The notes under the pieces are model-generated. The model was not told the origin of the DNA. It searched no databases and saw nothing but the letters and a program-made list of their open reading frames with translations. Shown piece after piece: positions 11,378 to 20,643 of a DNA stretch of 64,000 nt. Source of the stretch: Didymella arachidicola (taxonomy: Eukaryota; Ascomycota; Dothideomycetes; Pleosporales; Didymellaceae); NCBI GenBank assembly GCA_016630955.3, contig CM049990.2, positions 620,001-684,000 on the forward strand, in the 5' to 3' direction. Every line of letters begins with the position of its first letter. The stretch's first letter is position 1. The position numbers and the translations under genes were made by a program.

Positions 11378-13153
11378 CAGATATACTGTCACCACAGCTC
11401 CCTTAACCATTCGAAGCAGTTTGTACTATTGACGAAAGAGAATTTTCAATATCCCTCCCACTTGCAAGACTTCGTGTTACATACCTTGACCGGTTGTATT
11501 GATGGTGTCCAATAGAGCCGTGGTGGTCAATTCTTGCAAACCACGGTGCACGAAATCTCACTTAAAGTCTAAAAGCCCTCAGCTTCGCGAGTCAAGATAC
11601 CGGCTGCGACTGTACTTTGGATTCCCGTACAAAAGTTCTTCACACACCACAATTAACATTGACGTGTTTCAAAAGACCTTATTTTCGAGAAATTGAGCAT
11701 CGGAGCCAAAAATCTTGGCTGTAGCAACATCATGGCGCACAAGTGAGATAGGTAGACAATCTTAACCTATCTACTTGATTCCGCCTTGATATCTTGCGGC
11801 TAGTTACATAGCGGCAGAGACCTCAAGGTTCCGGAGTGCCTTCGGTGAATCGCAGACCTGTAACGGTTCAGTTCGAGCCAAGAAAGAAAGAACGGAACAC
11901 ATCTTCAACGATTCCCTTGACTACGGAGTGGGCCTCACCATCCAGATATCTTGCCGGAATCACTTGCTGAATACATCCAAAAATCGACCTGGCCTCGGGA
12001 CTCAGTATCGATAACGATATCCAAGCCAGCACCATGGATCCCCAATTTTACGACGCTAGAATGTAGCCTGTTCAAAACTGCGTCGAAGAATCTGCTATAT
12101 CCAATACTCTGACCTCGGAACAGCTGTAAAACATGCTCCAGAGGAAAATCAACCAGACAGGGAAAGACAGATCATGCCTTCCCTCATCGATGACGAAGAC
12201 ACAAGACATCACGCAGGAATCTACGAGATGGCGACGTCCAACCTTGATACACTCTACTACCGAACTACGGTTGAGAGGATCGACTGACCCTCTAACAGTC
12301 ATGATAGTTTGCGTCTAGACACACTGGTACAAGAGCCATACAAACCAGCTAACTTTGCCCACGAGCATAGCGTACCGCATCGTCGCAAGTAACCACCAGC
12401 CTCCCAACAAACACCCGCCATCCCCACCTACTGAGACATATCCGCCTCGCCTTAGGTGTCATGACATCACGCCTGACGGCATGATCACGATCGCGATACA
12501 GTTTTGACATGTAGAGCAACGAATAGCCGCGCTGTCAGTGTTTCAAGGCGGTAGTGTCGATGCCATGTGTTTGCGATCTAGTTTGTTTGTGATGTCACTA
12601 CAACGAGATCGATCGGCGGATCGCGATGAGCATGCTGAGTGAAGCGTTGGGTGAACCTAGCTCTGACATGTGTTGGCAGGTAGTAAGCATGTTGACCGGG
12701 ATGGTGGATGCTGATGCTGCGAAATCGTGGCAGGAGGAAGGAGGGAGGTTATGGAGATGGAAGTAGGATTGAAAATGTACCTCAATTGCGAGGGCACAAT
12801 GTGTTGATTCTGGCAAAGCATGCGGGTATAATGAAGCCCCAACACCTATGAATGCTAACCAACTGGTAAAAAATCCTGGCCTGAAAGCCAACGCGCCAGT
12901 CGCCCGGAAATGCAGATCTATATCGCTAGTAGAACATAACAGAAGGAAGGTCGTTGAGAATGCTACTCTATCATCGATAGAGACGTGTGAGTGAAGTAGT
13001 GTCAAACAGATGCTCCAGGCGTGCAGACATGGCGTTGCACCAACCACGAAGCTTGGCAGCAGTACCGACTACCGCGCGTCTTACATCTGCGGACGCGCTA
13101 TATGCCAATAGATGACATGCGAGTCAACGGTCGTGCTTTGTGTGTTGTCGTCT
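11378..13153. other. Intergenic region between 7TM and phosducin-like genes
   Basis: About 1.8 kb containing the 3' ends of two convergent genes and anonymous DNA. The longest open frame (12598-13047, minus, 149 codons) has no recognisable domain and unusual composition, so I do not call it. Confidence 0.55.
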
Positions 13154-14093
13154 TTATAGAATGCGGTGCCTGCACAATGTCAGTCAGCTGATTCGGCTAC
13201 ACTCCACGGTATAGATGTTGTGTTTGGACATAAGCTGACCTTCGGAACGCTGTCTCGAGAGCGACAGCACTGAGCTCCGAGTCATCAGGCAGTTCATTGA
13301 GCAGAGGCACAAGGCCGGCGAATTTGTCGCCACCTTTGTATGCAAGAACGGCTGGTACGCCTTCCTCTTCCATCTCTGCATCAGCGTTGTGTAGCTTGAT
13401 GAACCGGACTGTTTCGTTGCGCTTTGCGACTTGGCGCATGTATTCCTCCACCATGTTTGAGACCTCAGACTGCGGTGTGTTAGATTTGGGAGGTAGCGAC
13501 TAGGAGTGGAGACATACTAGGTCGTTGTAGATGAAAACGACTACGACGGTATCTGACGGTGTCTTCTCAATGGCATCGAGATACCCTTCACCGTCCACCG
13601 CAGGCATGCTACCGTATATCCTCCTGCTGGGGCTGTTGGTGCGCGACCGTATTCGCTGGCCGGCGTTCTGCAGCTCTCGCAACCGGGATTCGCGCCATTG
13701 CTTCATGAAACCGCCGTCGTTCTCCTCATCTGACGACAACCGTTCGTCTTGGTAGGCTGTGACGTTGTACTGCTGCGGTGATGCGCTCTTCTTCCATGTG
13801 AACCGTCTTGCCTGCTTCTTGGCCTGCTCAAAGGCCTGTGCATCGGCGATCACACCCTTGGGCCCTGTGTTGGCCTCAGAGCGGATGTGCGAGGGCATAT
13901 AGTAGTTGGATCGCATGTCAGCGGGAAGGTCTAGCTCGTCGTCTGTGTCTACTATCTCGTAGCGGTCCTTTTCGGCGCCTTCGGATTCAGGTTCAGAGAC
14001 GTCGCTGTCGTTGTTTCGGTCTTCTGGGTGTCTTTCTTCGTGGTCCTTGTCTCGCATAAGCTCGTTGAACTCTTCTTGGGCAGCGGTTGTCAT
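13154..14093 (-). CDS. Phosducin-like protein, class I (BDM-1/PhnA type)
   Basis: The family works with the CCT chaperonin to fold G-beta and assemble the G-beta/gamma dimer. Exons on the minus strand are 14093-13518, 13469-13240 and 13169-13154, giving 273 aa. Introns of 48 and 70 nt have GTATGT/GTCAGC donors and CAG acceptors; the tiny last exon supplies the RHRIL ending. An acidic N-terminal part is followed by NTGPKGVIADAQAFEQAKKQ, characteristic of class I members. A thioredoxin-fold part then shows TVVVVFIYND and VRFIKLHNADAEMEEEGVPAVLAYKGG. The expected length is about 280 aa. The gene lies 2 kb from G-beta, its expected client, on the same strand. The loss-of-G-beta phenotype of Cryphonectria bdm-1 and Aspergillus phnA mutants supports the functional link by family knowledge. 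Confidence 0.93.
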
Positions 14094-16123
14094 CGTGAAG
14101 AGAAGGCCGGCTGGGTCGCGGGCGGGCGGGCTATTTGTACGGGTGCTGCGGTGTGTTGAAGCAGGAGCGTCAGTCCAGCATCCAGGATGTCCGAGGTGGA
14201 TGACAGCTTGGCGGGGTGCAAGGGTCTATTTTCGAGAAGACGCTCCGTTTCAGCATCATGATTGGACGCACAGGTGAGGAAATGGCCGCAACACTGACGA
14301 CGACCTTCAGGCCACAGAAGCATTTGCTCGGGCACGGTGCAGCGTCCGCAAGGATAACCATGGGTTTTGCATGCTTTAGGGCTAAGCTGCGGCGTCAGCG
14401 TCAGATTGACATGCGACGGCTCCCTAGGATCATCGAAGATTGGCGCGAAGAGGTAAAGCCTCCTGAAACGAGCTCGCGGTCACGAAACAGAGATGCTGTA
14501 ACTCACCGAATCAGACCGTGACTTGGTGAAGTCATGGCCAACGCGTGCACACTTTCGAAACGTCAGATGCTACGCGAACTCAGCATCAACCGAGTTGTCA
14601 CATCACCTTCATGCTGCAAATGTTTCCAGGCGCATTGAGGCTTTCATGCTGGAGACCTTCGAATGATGCTCATGCGGTGGTATATTGGTACCGCCTACTG
14701 AGGCATCCTGTTCATGCAGCCTGAGAACAACCGGTTTCATCAGGCTGATCGTTGCATTAGCAGCCCTGAGAACGAACGCTAGCTACCCCGGACAGCGAGA
14801 CCTTCTAAAGCCTTCCAGAAGCGCGTTTGCCGGCGTCCGTCCTGCATCGGGTGTCGAACGGTGAGTCTCGAGAGCCTTGTGCACCGGTAGGAGCGCGTTG
14901 CACGAGTCGACCAAAATAATCTTCTATACGGCATAGCAACGAGCCGACAGCAGGTGCCACGTGCTTTCATGTCACTGCCCCTGGGCTGAGTTGGGGTTGG
15001 ACAACACATGTTCTCGGGCTGCATGAGGGCTCCAGCTCAAGGCCAAATTTGAATCTTTCTTTTGAAAGTGGAGATTGTGCAACCGTTGCACACTGTTCAC
15101 AAGAAGGCTCTTTCTGTCGTCATACTATTCAAGCTAGCAAGCATTATGTCTGTTCGTTCGGTGTGCGTCCCGAGTACGAAGTGCACCTTCGCACGGTATG
15201 AAGAAGCTCGTCTTTTATTAGGAATCACTAGCCGGAACATCAACGAGACTTTCTCTTTTATATATGCTATAGGAACGACACATCTATATAAGTTTATAAT
15301 GAAAATATCCCGGAAAACAAAAAATTATTTCCACTACGTCGCTATGTAGTCCTGGTTAAATAAACGCGTTGTGGCGTGAAGTAGATACAAGCATATATAC
15401 GAGGCCCGTCGTGGTATTCCTGCGAGTGATCGCTCAAAAAACCATCTTCGTATTCACTGCATTGTTGGCAGTGACATGCTCATTATGAAGTCGGCAGTTG
15501 TTACAGAACCAAATTGACTGCTATCTGCCTAAATAACCATCCCTCGCATACGAGCACAGGATCATACATAGAATCGAAGCCCACCAATCTCACCAAACCG
15601 CCGCATAATCCGAAACATACATGGAAAGTCGTCCTTCGCAACTCCGTTAACTCGTCTCGCTTTTAGACTACATACTGAAAAGAAACAAGGCCATGTTGGA
15701 AAAGTGGTGAACGTGTAAATGAGCTTGATATGGAGGGATGGATAGAGTGGTACTATGAGAACAGCCAGCCCGGATCTCTGAGACGGAAGACGAGTACAGC
15801 CCGGTTTGTTGCGATGAAGCAGAAGATGGGAAGCATTGGTATGGTAAAGAAAAGTGTCGCAGCACAAGATGGTCCCGGGCGCCTGTCCACCAAATTGATG
15901 CAATAGCCGCCGCTTTGTAGCCTCCAAGAGTGGCTGTAATATTATGTTGGCCAGTGCGGTCTCGCAAGGTCCAAACGTCTCCCGCGGGAGGATGTGTAGG
16001 GGTATGTTAAACAGACAAGTTCGGAATGGGAGTTTGTGGGACGGCCAGATTAGGGATACGTGCGTGCGGCCGCGGTCCAACTGTGTATCGTAACATGACA
16101 TTGCATGCTTCAACGCCGCTCGC
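14094..16123. other. Intergenic region between phosducin-like and G-beta genes
   Basis: Both flanking genes are on the minus strand, so this holds the phosducin-like promoter (just above 14093) and the G-beta 3' UTR (below 16124). An AT-rich patch at about 15240-15360 is the only compositional feature. Open frames here are short or are read-through of the last G-beta intron. Confidence 0.5.
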
Positions 16124-17392
16124 TTATGCCCATATACGCAGCTACAAATAATTAGCCGGGAGAACTTCGAGTCTCGAGGGAGCAGACTTGCCATAGAATC
16201 CCATGAACCAGTACACAAGCTGAGTGCATCGTTGCTAACGCCGAGACAGCTGACACGGTTGTCATGTCCTTGCAACGTACCAACACGCTCGCCACGAAGA
16301 ACGTCCCATACCTGTAAACTATTAGCGAAGAGCCTTGAAATGGGATTGAAGCTGCTTACCTTGCATTCAAAGTCATCATAACCAGCAAACAACAGGCGGC
16401 CAGACACGGAAAAGGCAACTGAGGTGATACCACAGACAGGCTCGGGAATCTGAAACATACAAAGTTAGCTTACAAAGCAGCAATGTAACAGTTAGCGGTG
16501 GACATACCTGGTACGAGGCAAGCTCACGGTCGGCACGGATATCGAACAGACGGCAGGAAGCGTCATCAGATCCAGTACCGAAGGCATTACCATTGGGGAA
16601 GAACTGAATGGCGTTGATGTCCGAGTCGTGGGCGGCGAAAGTTTGCACGCACTTCTGCTGACGGATATCCCACAGCTTGGCGAACGCATCACAGGCGCCG
16701 GAGACGAACTGGTTGTGGTCGAGAGGGTTGATGCTCAAGCTCATGACATCGCCAAGATGGTCGGCGAACTCGTGTACCTTGGACCCGGTTTCCAAATCCC
16801 AGAGCACACAGGTCATGTCGCCGGACGAGGTGAGGATGCGCTTGTCGCTGATGAATCTGCAGCAGGACAGGTACCCTGAGTGGCCAGAGAGCTCGCGTGC
16901 GACGCGTGTAGGGCCTTCTCGCGCCGACAGGTTGTAGATGGAGCAAATGTTGTCGAGACCACCGCACGCTACGTAGTTGCCGGACGGCGAGTATGCGCAG
17001 GTCATGACCCATGACGATCGCAGGGGGATGGCGTGGACCTTGTTCGTTGTGTAGGCGTCCCAGATGATGAGCTTGCCGTCTTGCGAGGCCGAGACGAGGT
17101 GGCGGCGGTCGGTCGACCAGTGCATGGCGTAGATCTTTGCAAGATGGCCCTTGAGAGTGCGCTTTGTCTTCATCGTCAGGCGCGGCAGGGCCTCGACACG
17201 GTCACGGGCGACATCGCGGACTGCGGTCACTGGTCAGCATGCACGGTGCACGGCGGATGGGGTGAAGGAAGACGTACGGGTTGTGTCAGCGAGCTCGTCC
17301 TTCTTTCGTTTTATCCTGTCCTTCAGGGCCTCGGCATCGCGCCGCGCGACCTGGATTTTCTGCTGGATAGACTCTTGGTTCATGTCGGCCAT
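16124..17392 (-). CDS. gnb1: Heterotrimeric G-protein beta subunit (WD40)
   Basis: This is the beta subunit of the heterotrimeric G protein acting downstream of GPCRs at the plasma membrane. Exons on the minus strand are 17392-17278, 17220-16508, 16449-16360, 16311-16192 and 16141-16124, giving 351 aa, the normal length. An N-terminal coiled coil (MADMNQESIQQKIQ...) precedes seven WD40 blades, with motifs such as LIIWDAYTTNK, CVLWDLETG, AKLWDIRQQ, CRLFDIRAD and a final LRIWA. The last intron (16142-16191) starts GCAAGT, not GT, and ends TAG. It is needed: reading on loses the universal last blade, while splicing gives SWDSM-LRIWA-stop. The first three introns are ordinary GT-AG. Orthologues are known as gnb-1 (Neurospora) and sfaD (Aspergillus). 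Confidence 0.96.
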
Positions 17393-18112
17393 GCTACACT
17401 GTGGCTACCGGTGGAGAGGTGGAGTGTCGCGGCGGGCGCGCGAGCGAGCGAAAGCGGCGAAGCAGGCAGATCCAGGGGGGGCCTCGCAGGGAGCGCAGCA
17501 GCCCGGGGCACGCAGGTGGACGTGGGGACAGCAGGCGGGCAGAGGCAGCAGTGGCGGCGGGCGCGCGCGATGCAGCTGCAATTGCTTGCGCAGGGGACTG
17601 ATGGGGCGGCGGCGGAGGGTGTTGTGGTGGAGAGGGCTGCGGGTGCTGGAGGAAGTGAGGTACGGTACGCAGACGCTTGGCTAGGCCGAGAGACACCAGC
17701 TGGGGTCAAAGGAAGCTGTCCTGACTGCCGGAATACCGCAACAATGGGCTGCGCGGCACGCAAACAATGTGGGGCTGGCGGTGCGGCTGCGTCTGCTTCA
17801 GCGTGCAGTGAGCCCTGTCAGCGATAATTGATTCTGCTGCTAATGCGCTGCTGCCGTGCTGCCGTGCTGCTCACGAGAATTGCACTGCTCGTTGTGCTCG
17901 TCGGCCTGACGAAGAAGGCGCGCGCAATCTCCTGCAGCGCACCTCCTCCTTTCAGCAAGCTCGCCCCTGATTCGCCCAGTACCCTCCAGCCCCGGCTAGC
18001 AGCCGCTCCTATCCCCAAAGCGCCTCACCACCAGACGCCGCTCCGAAGTCTATTGTTTTCGATTTGCACTTTCGAGAAACGTCAACAGCGCCACCAATAC
18101 TCAATTGCAATC
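17393..18112. promoter_or_regulatory. Shared divergent promoter region of G-beta and ADAL genes
   Basis: 720 bases separate the two start codons. The half nearest G-beta is GC-rich and purine-rich on the plus strand; the half near the deaminase gene is pyrimidine-rich. Stop-free frames on both strands here reflect base composition. No specific factor sites are claimed. Confidence 0.5.
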
Positions 18113-19710
18113 ATGGTCGTCGCTGCAACGTTTGTCGATAAACGTTTTACCTGCCGCCTACCCAAGATCGAAGTGAGAGCGCCAACCTCCCCTAAAGCTG
18201 GGCAACCGTTCGCAGCACTAATGCTCCACGACTCAGTTGCACGCACACCTGACTGGCAGCATCAGTCGGGAATGTTTGCATGCCATCTGGCAAACGAAGA
18301 GGGCCCAAGACGCTGCGTTCAACGTCGAAGATCCTCTGACTGCCATTCCCTCTGACAAAGTCGACTACGACCTCGAGACGTATGCTCCCTCGGCATTTGA
18401 TTTGATCTCACGATTCATGTTCCCGTCTCCTTTTTTCCCGTCTCCTTTTGCCGCAGCAAGCTAACAGAACCGTCTCCATACCGAGGCTCCGTTCCGCTTC
18501 CAGCTCTTGCGTCGCAGCAAAACATCAGGTACAAGACGTAGACCTCAGAGGGTCACAGAGTAGTCAGAGTCGAGTCCCGCTTCTTCTGCATGCGCAAAAT
18601 TCCTCTGAAGACTGCACATCCTGCTGTTGTATTCGATCTTTGCTGCGACGCAACGGGCATTCTCGTGGTGCCTTGCATCATCTCAGCGTCTCCACATCTT
18701 TATTGCTGCAATCAAACGATTTTGTAACCAACATGCGGTCAGTACTGACAGTCGCCGCAGTTTCTTTCCTCTTTTCTCGTCATATATTTACAAGCTATGC
18801 AGCGATCTGCCAAGTATAGAGTAGGTGGTTATCGAATAACGAATGTAACGTCTGTTGATGGAGTGAAGATACTCGACCAGTGAAGTGCTACAGGACTTCC
18901 AGACAGATGGTGTGGTCTATCTTGAGCTTCGCACTACTCCACGAGCAATCCCTGATGAGCGCATCACCAAAGATGACTACGTCAAGACTGTCCTGAATAT
19001 CCTCAACGCCTGGAACGCAGATGCTTCCAATACCCTGCGAGCCTACCTGATCCTTTCTGTTGACCGCCGCAACACAGTCGCTCAGGCCGAGGAAGTCGTT
19101 GATCTCTGCATCAAACACCAGTCAGGCGGCGTTGTAGGCATTGATCTATGCGGCGATCCAGCCAAGGGTGACGTGCGAATCTTCACGGACGTATTCACCA
19201 GAGCCAAAGCTGCCGGCTTGAGGATGACTTTGCATTTTGCCGAGGCCAAGGCATCGGCCACTGACGTTGAGCTACAAACACTATTGTCGTGGAAGCCAGA
19301 CCGGCTCGGCCATGTCATACATGTAAAGGAAGAGTATCGCAAGATCATTCAGAGAGAAAACATTGGTGTCGAGCTATGTTTGAGCTGCAACGTTCACGCC
19401 AGAATGATCACAGGGACCTACGGTGACCATCACTTTGGTTCGTGGAGACATACGAACGTCCCTGTGGCACTTTCTGTATGTCTTTTCTTGATTGTCGCTG
19501 AGCTATACTGACAACGCGCAGACAGACGACGTCGGTGTCTTCTGTAGTCCGCTGTCGAACGAGTACGAGCTTGCTGCAAAGCACTTCAGCTTAACTGCTA
19601 CCGAAGTACGCAAGCTTTGTGAAGGCGCTGTAGAGTCAATTTTCACCGGCGAGAACGAAAAAGATCGTCTTCGTGAGATTTACAGAAATTGGGATGGCTG
19701 GGTAGAATGA
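18113..19710 (+). CDS. ADAL: Adenosine deaminase-like protein (ADAL / N6-methyl-AMP deaminase type)
   Basis: A zinc-dependent deaminase of the ADA superfamily. ADAL enzymes hydrolyse N6-methyl-AMP to IMP in purine salvage. Exons are 18113-18172, 18237-18379, 18761-18820, 18869-19475 and 19522-19710, giving 352 aa, close to human ADAL. Motifs: KIELHAHLTGS (zinc HxH), DGVVYLELRTTPR, TLHFAEA (zinc His), LGHVIHV and STDDVGVF (zinc Asp). The 60-nt third exon supplies FFPLFSSYIYKL. Intron 3 has two possible acceptors; 18868 restores IEYSTSEVLQDF. Intron 2 is 381 nt, about eight times longer than the others, with no missing domain explaining it. It contains a repeated CCGTCTCCTTTT. Substrate is inferred from the family. 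Confidence 0.92.
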
Positions 19711-20116
19711 GAGTCGCGAAGCAATCACAATCTCTGGTACTCCCCACGTTTCACGTTTCGTCATCGAATGTCAGCATCAAGAAAGATGCCAAGTAGTTCT
19801 GATGAGGCTGGGAATTCATGCGTTCGAGCTTACGGACGAGGTTCGTGAAAGACAACTATCACTGCGAACGAGTAAGCACAGTGCATGTGAGTTGAACAAA
19901 GACGTTGCCACCTACGGCCTTTGATGGTGTTCACGTCTCGCTTCGCTTAAGCGCTCCTGTTCTCCACGTGCCATGTGGTGCTATGGGTCAGCTTAGCGAC
20001 TCACAAACCCACACAGCATCCCTTCCGACCTCTACAGGCAATATCATCTCCCTTGCTACCAGAAACGATATGCACAATAGATATGATATTGTCTGCCATA
20101 TCCTTATCGATAAAAC
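19711..20116. other. Spacer between ADAL gene and tRNA-Pro
   Basis: About 400 bases downstream of the ADAL stop and upstream of the tRNA. No coding signal. It may contain the ADAL 3' UTR and, if the tRNA is made from a longer transcript, its upstream part. Confidence 0.5.
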
Positions 20117-20127
20117 GGCCTCATGGT

Positions 20128-20179
20128 GTAAGTTCAACCAACGGTCTCAGCTTCCGAGCATCTTCTAATAACAATCCAG
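20128..20179 (+). other. Spliceosomal-intron-like insertion 1 in tRNA-Pro (D stem, 11/12)
   Basis: 52 nt beginning GTAAGTTC and ending CCAG, with CTAAT at about 20165-20169, about 10 nt before the acceptor. Removal rejoins TGGT and CTAGTGG, rebuilding the D stem and the Pol III A box. Spacing and signals match the GT-AG introns in neighbouring protein genes. Confidence 0.85.
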
Positions 20180-20193
20180 CTAGTGGTATGATT

Positions 20194-20245
20194 GTAAGTT
20201 CCAACCAATCGCACCTGCTACAAGCAAGTGTCTAACAAATAACAG
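20194..20245 (+). other. Spliceosomal-intron-like insertion 2 in tRNA-Pro (26/27)
   Basis: 52 nt, the same length as insertion 1. It begins GTAAGTTCC, has CTAAC at 20232-20236 and ends ACAG. Its first 15 bases match the first 14 of insertion 1 except for one added C. Removal joins the D arm (ending GATT) to the anticodon stem CCTGC. Confidence 0.85.
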
Positions 20246-20306
20246 CCTGCTTTGGGTTCGCTCTCAAACTTGCAGGAGGCCCCGCGTTCGAATCGCGGTG
20301 GGGCCC

Positions 20307-20643
20307 CGTTCTTTTTGCACTTTTTGTGTCACTAGCAGACAGAGCTGCATTATGATACGGTCGTTGCTTCTCTGTTCAGTGTCGTCATCTGTTTGTGCTG
20401 TGCAATGCCAGACAGGCGAGTGCTCCCTGTTAACAAGGCTACACGAGATCGTATGTTTTTCGAAGATTCATGTTCTTTTGTGTTGTGAAAGTGAGACAGG
20501 CCGTGTTCGTTGTACGTACAAGTGGGTGAGGAATGTAGGACTAGAACACCCGCTAAGGTAAGCCTAATCAAAATACGCCAGCCAACCAGTCAGACCACAA
20601 CGCCAGCTTCTAAGGAAAGTATTCTGACGCTACCCTAACACAC
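20307..20643. other. Spacer after tRNA-Pro
   Basis: Apart from the T-runs nothing recognisable is seen; the right part should be the 3' UTR of the minus-strand gene that ends at 20644. Confidence 0.5.
20312..20316 (+). terminator. Pol III-type T-run downstream of tRNA-Pro
   Basis: TTTTT begins six bases after the last tRNA base; a second T5 run is at 20321-20325. This fits Pol III termination and suggests the locus was, or is, a Pol III gene. Confidence 0.7.

Larger units (their letters stand above)
20117..20306 (+). tRNA. tRNA-Pro(UGG): tRNA-Pro (anticodon UGG) interrupted by two 52-nt GT-AG insertions and one canonical tRNA intron
   Basis: Pieces 20117-20127, 20180-20193, 20246-20256 and 20271-20306 join into a 72-nt tRNA. 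Acceptor GGCCTCA pairs with TGGGGCC (one G-T wobble) and the discriminator is C. The D arm TGGTCTAGTGGTATGATT is the standard proline form. Anticodon stem CCTGC/GCAGG holds loop TTTGGGT, with TGG at 20253-20255. T arm is CCGCG-TTCGAAT-CGCGG. The 14-nt intron 20257-20270 sits after position 37, and its CTCAAA can pair with TTTGGG, as usual for tRNA introns. The extra insertions lie at 11/12 and 26/27 and look spliceosomal. The B box is intact, the A box is split, and T5 runs follow. Identity is firm; expression and maturation are not known, and it may be a dead gene. Confidence 0.88.

Noticed and set aside
12598..13047. 149-codon minus-strand frame
   Set aside because: Odd composition rich in His, Ser and Leu, no domain and no neighbours in support.
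17380..17827. GC-rich frames on both strands upstream of G-beta
   Set aside because: Low-complexity Ala/Pro/Arg translation of promoter DNA, overlapping on both strands.
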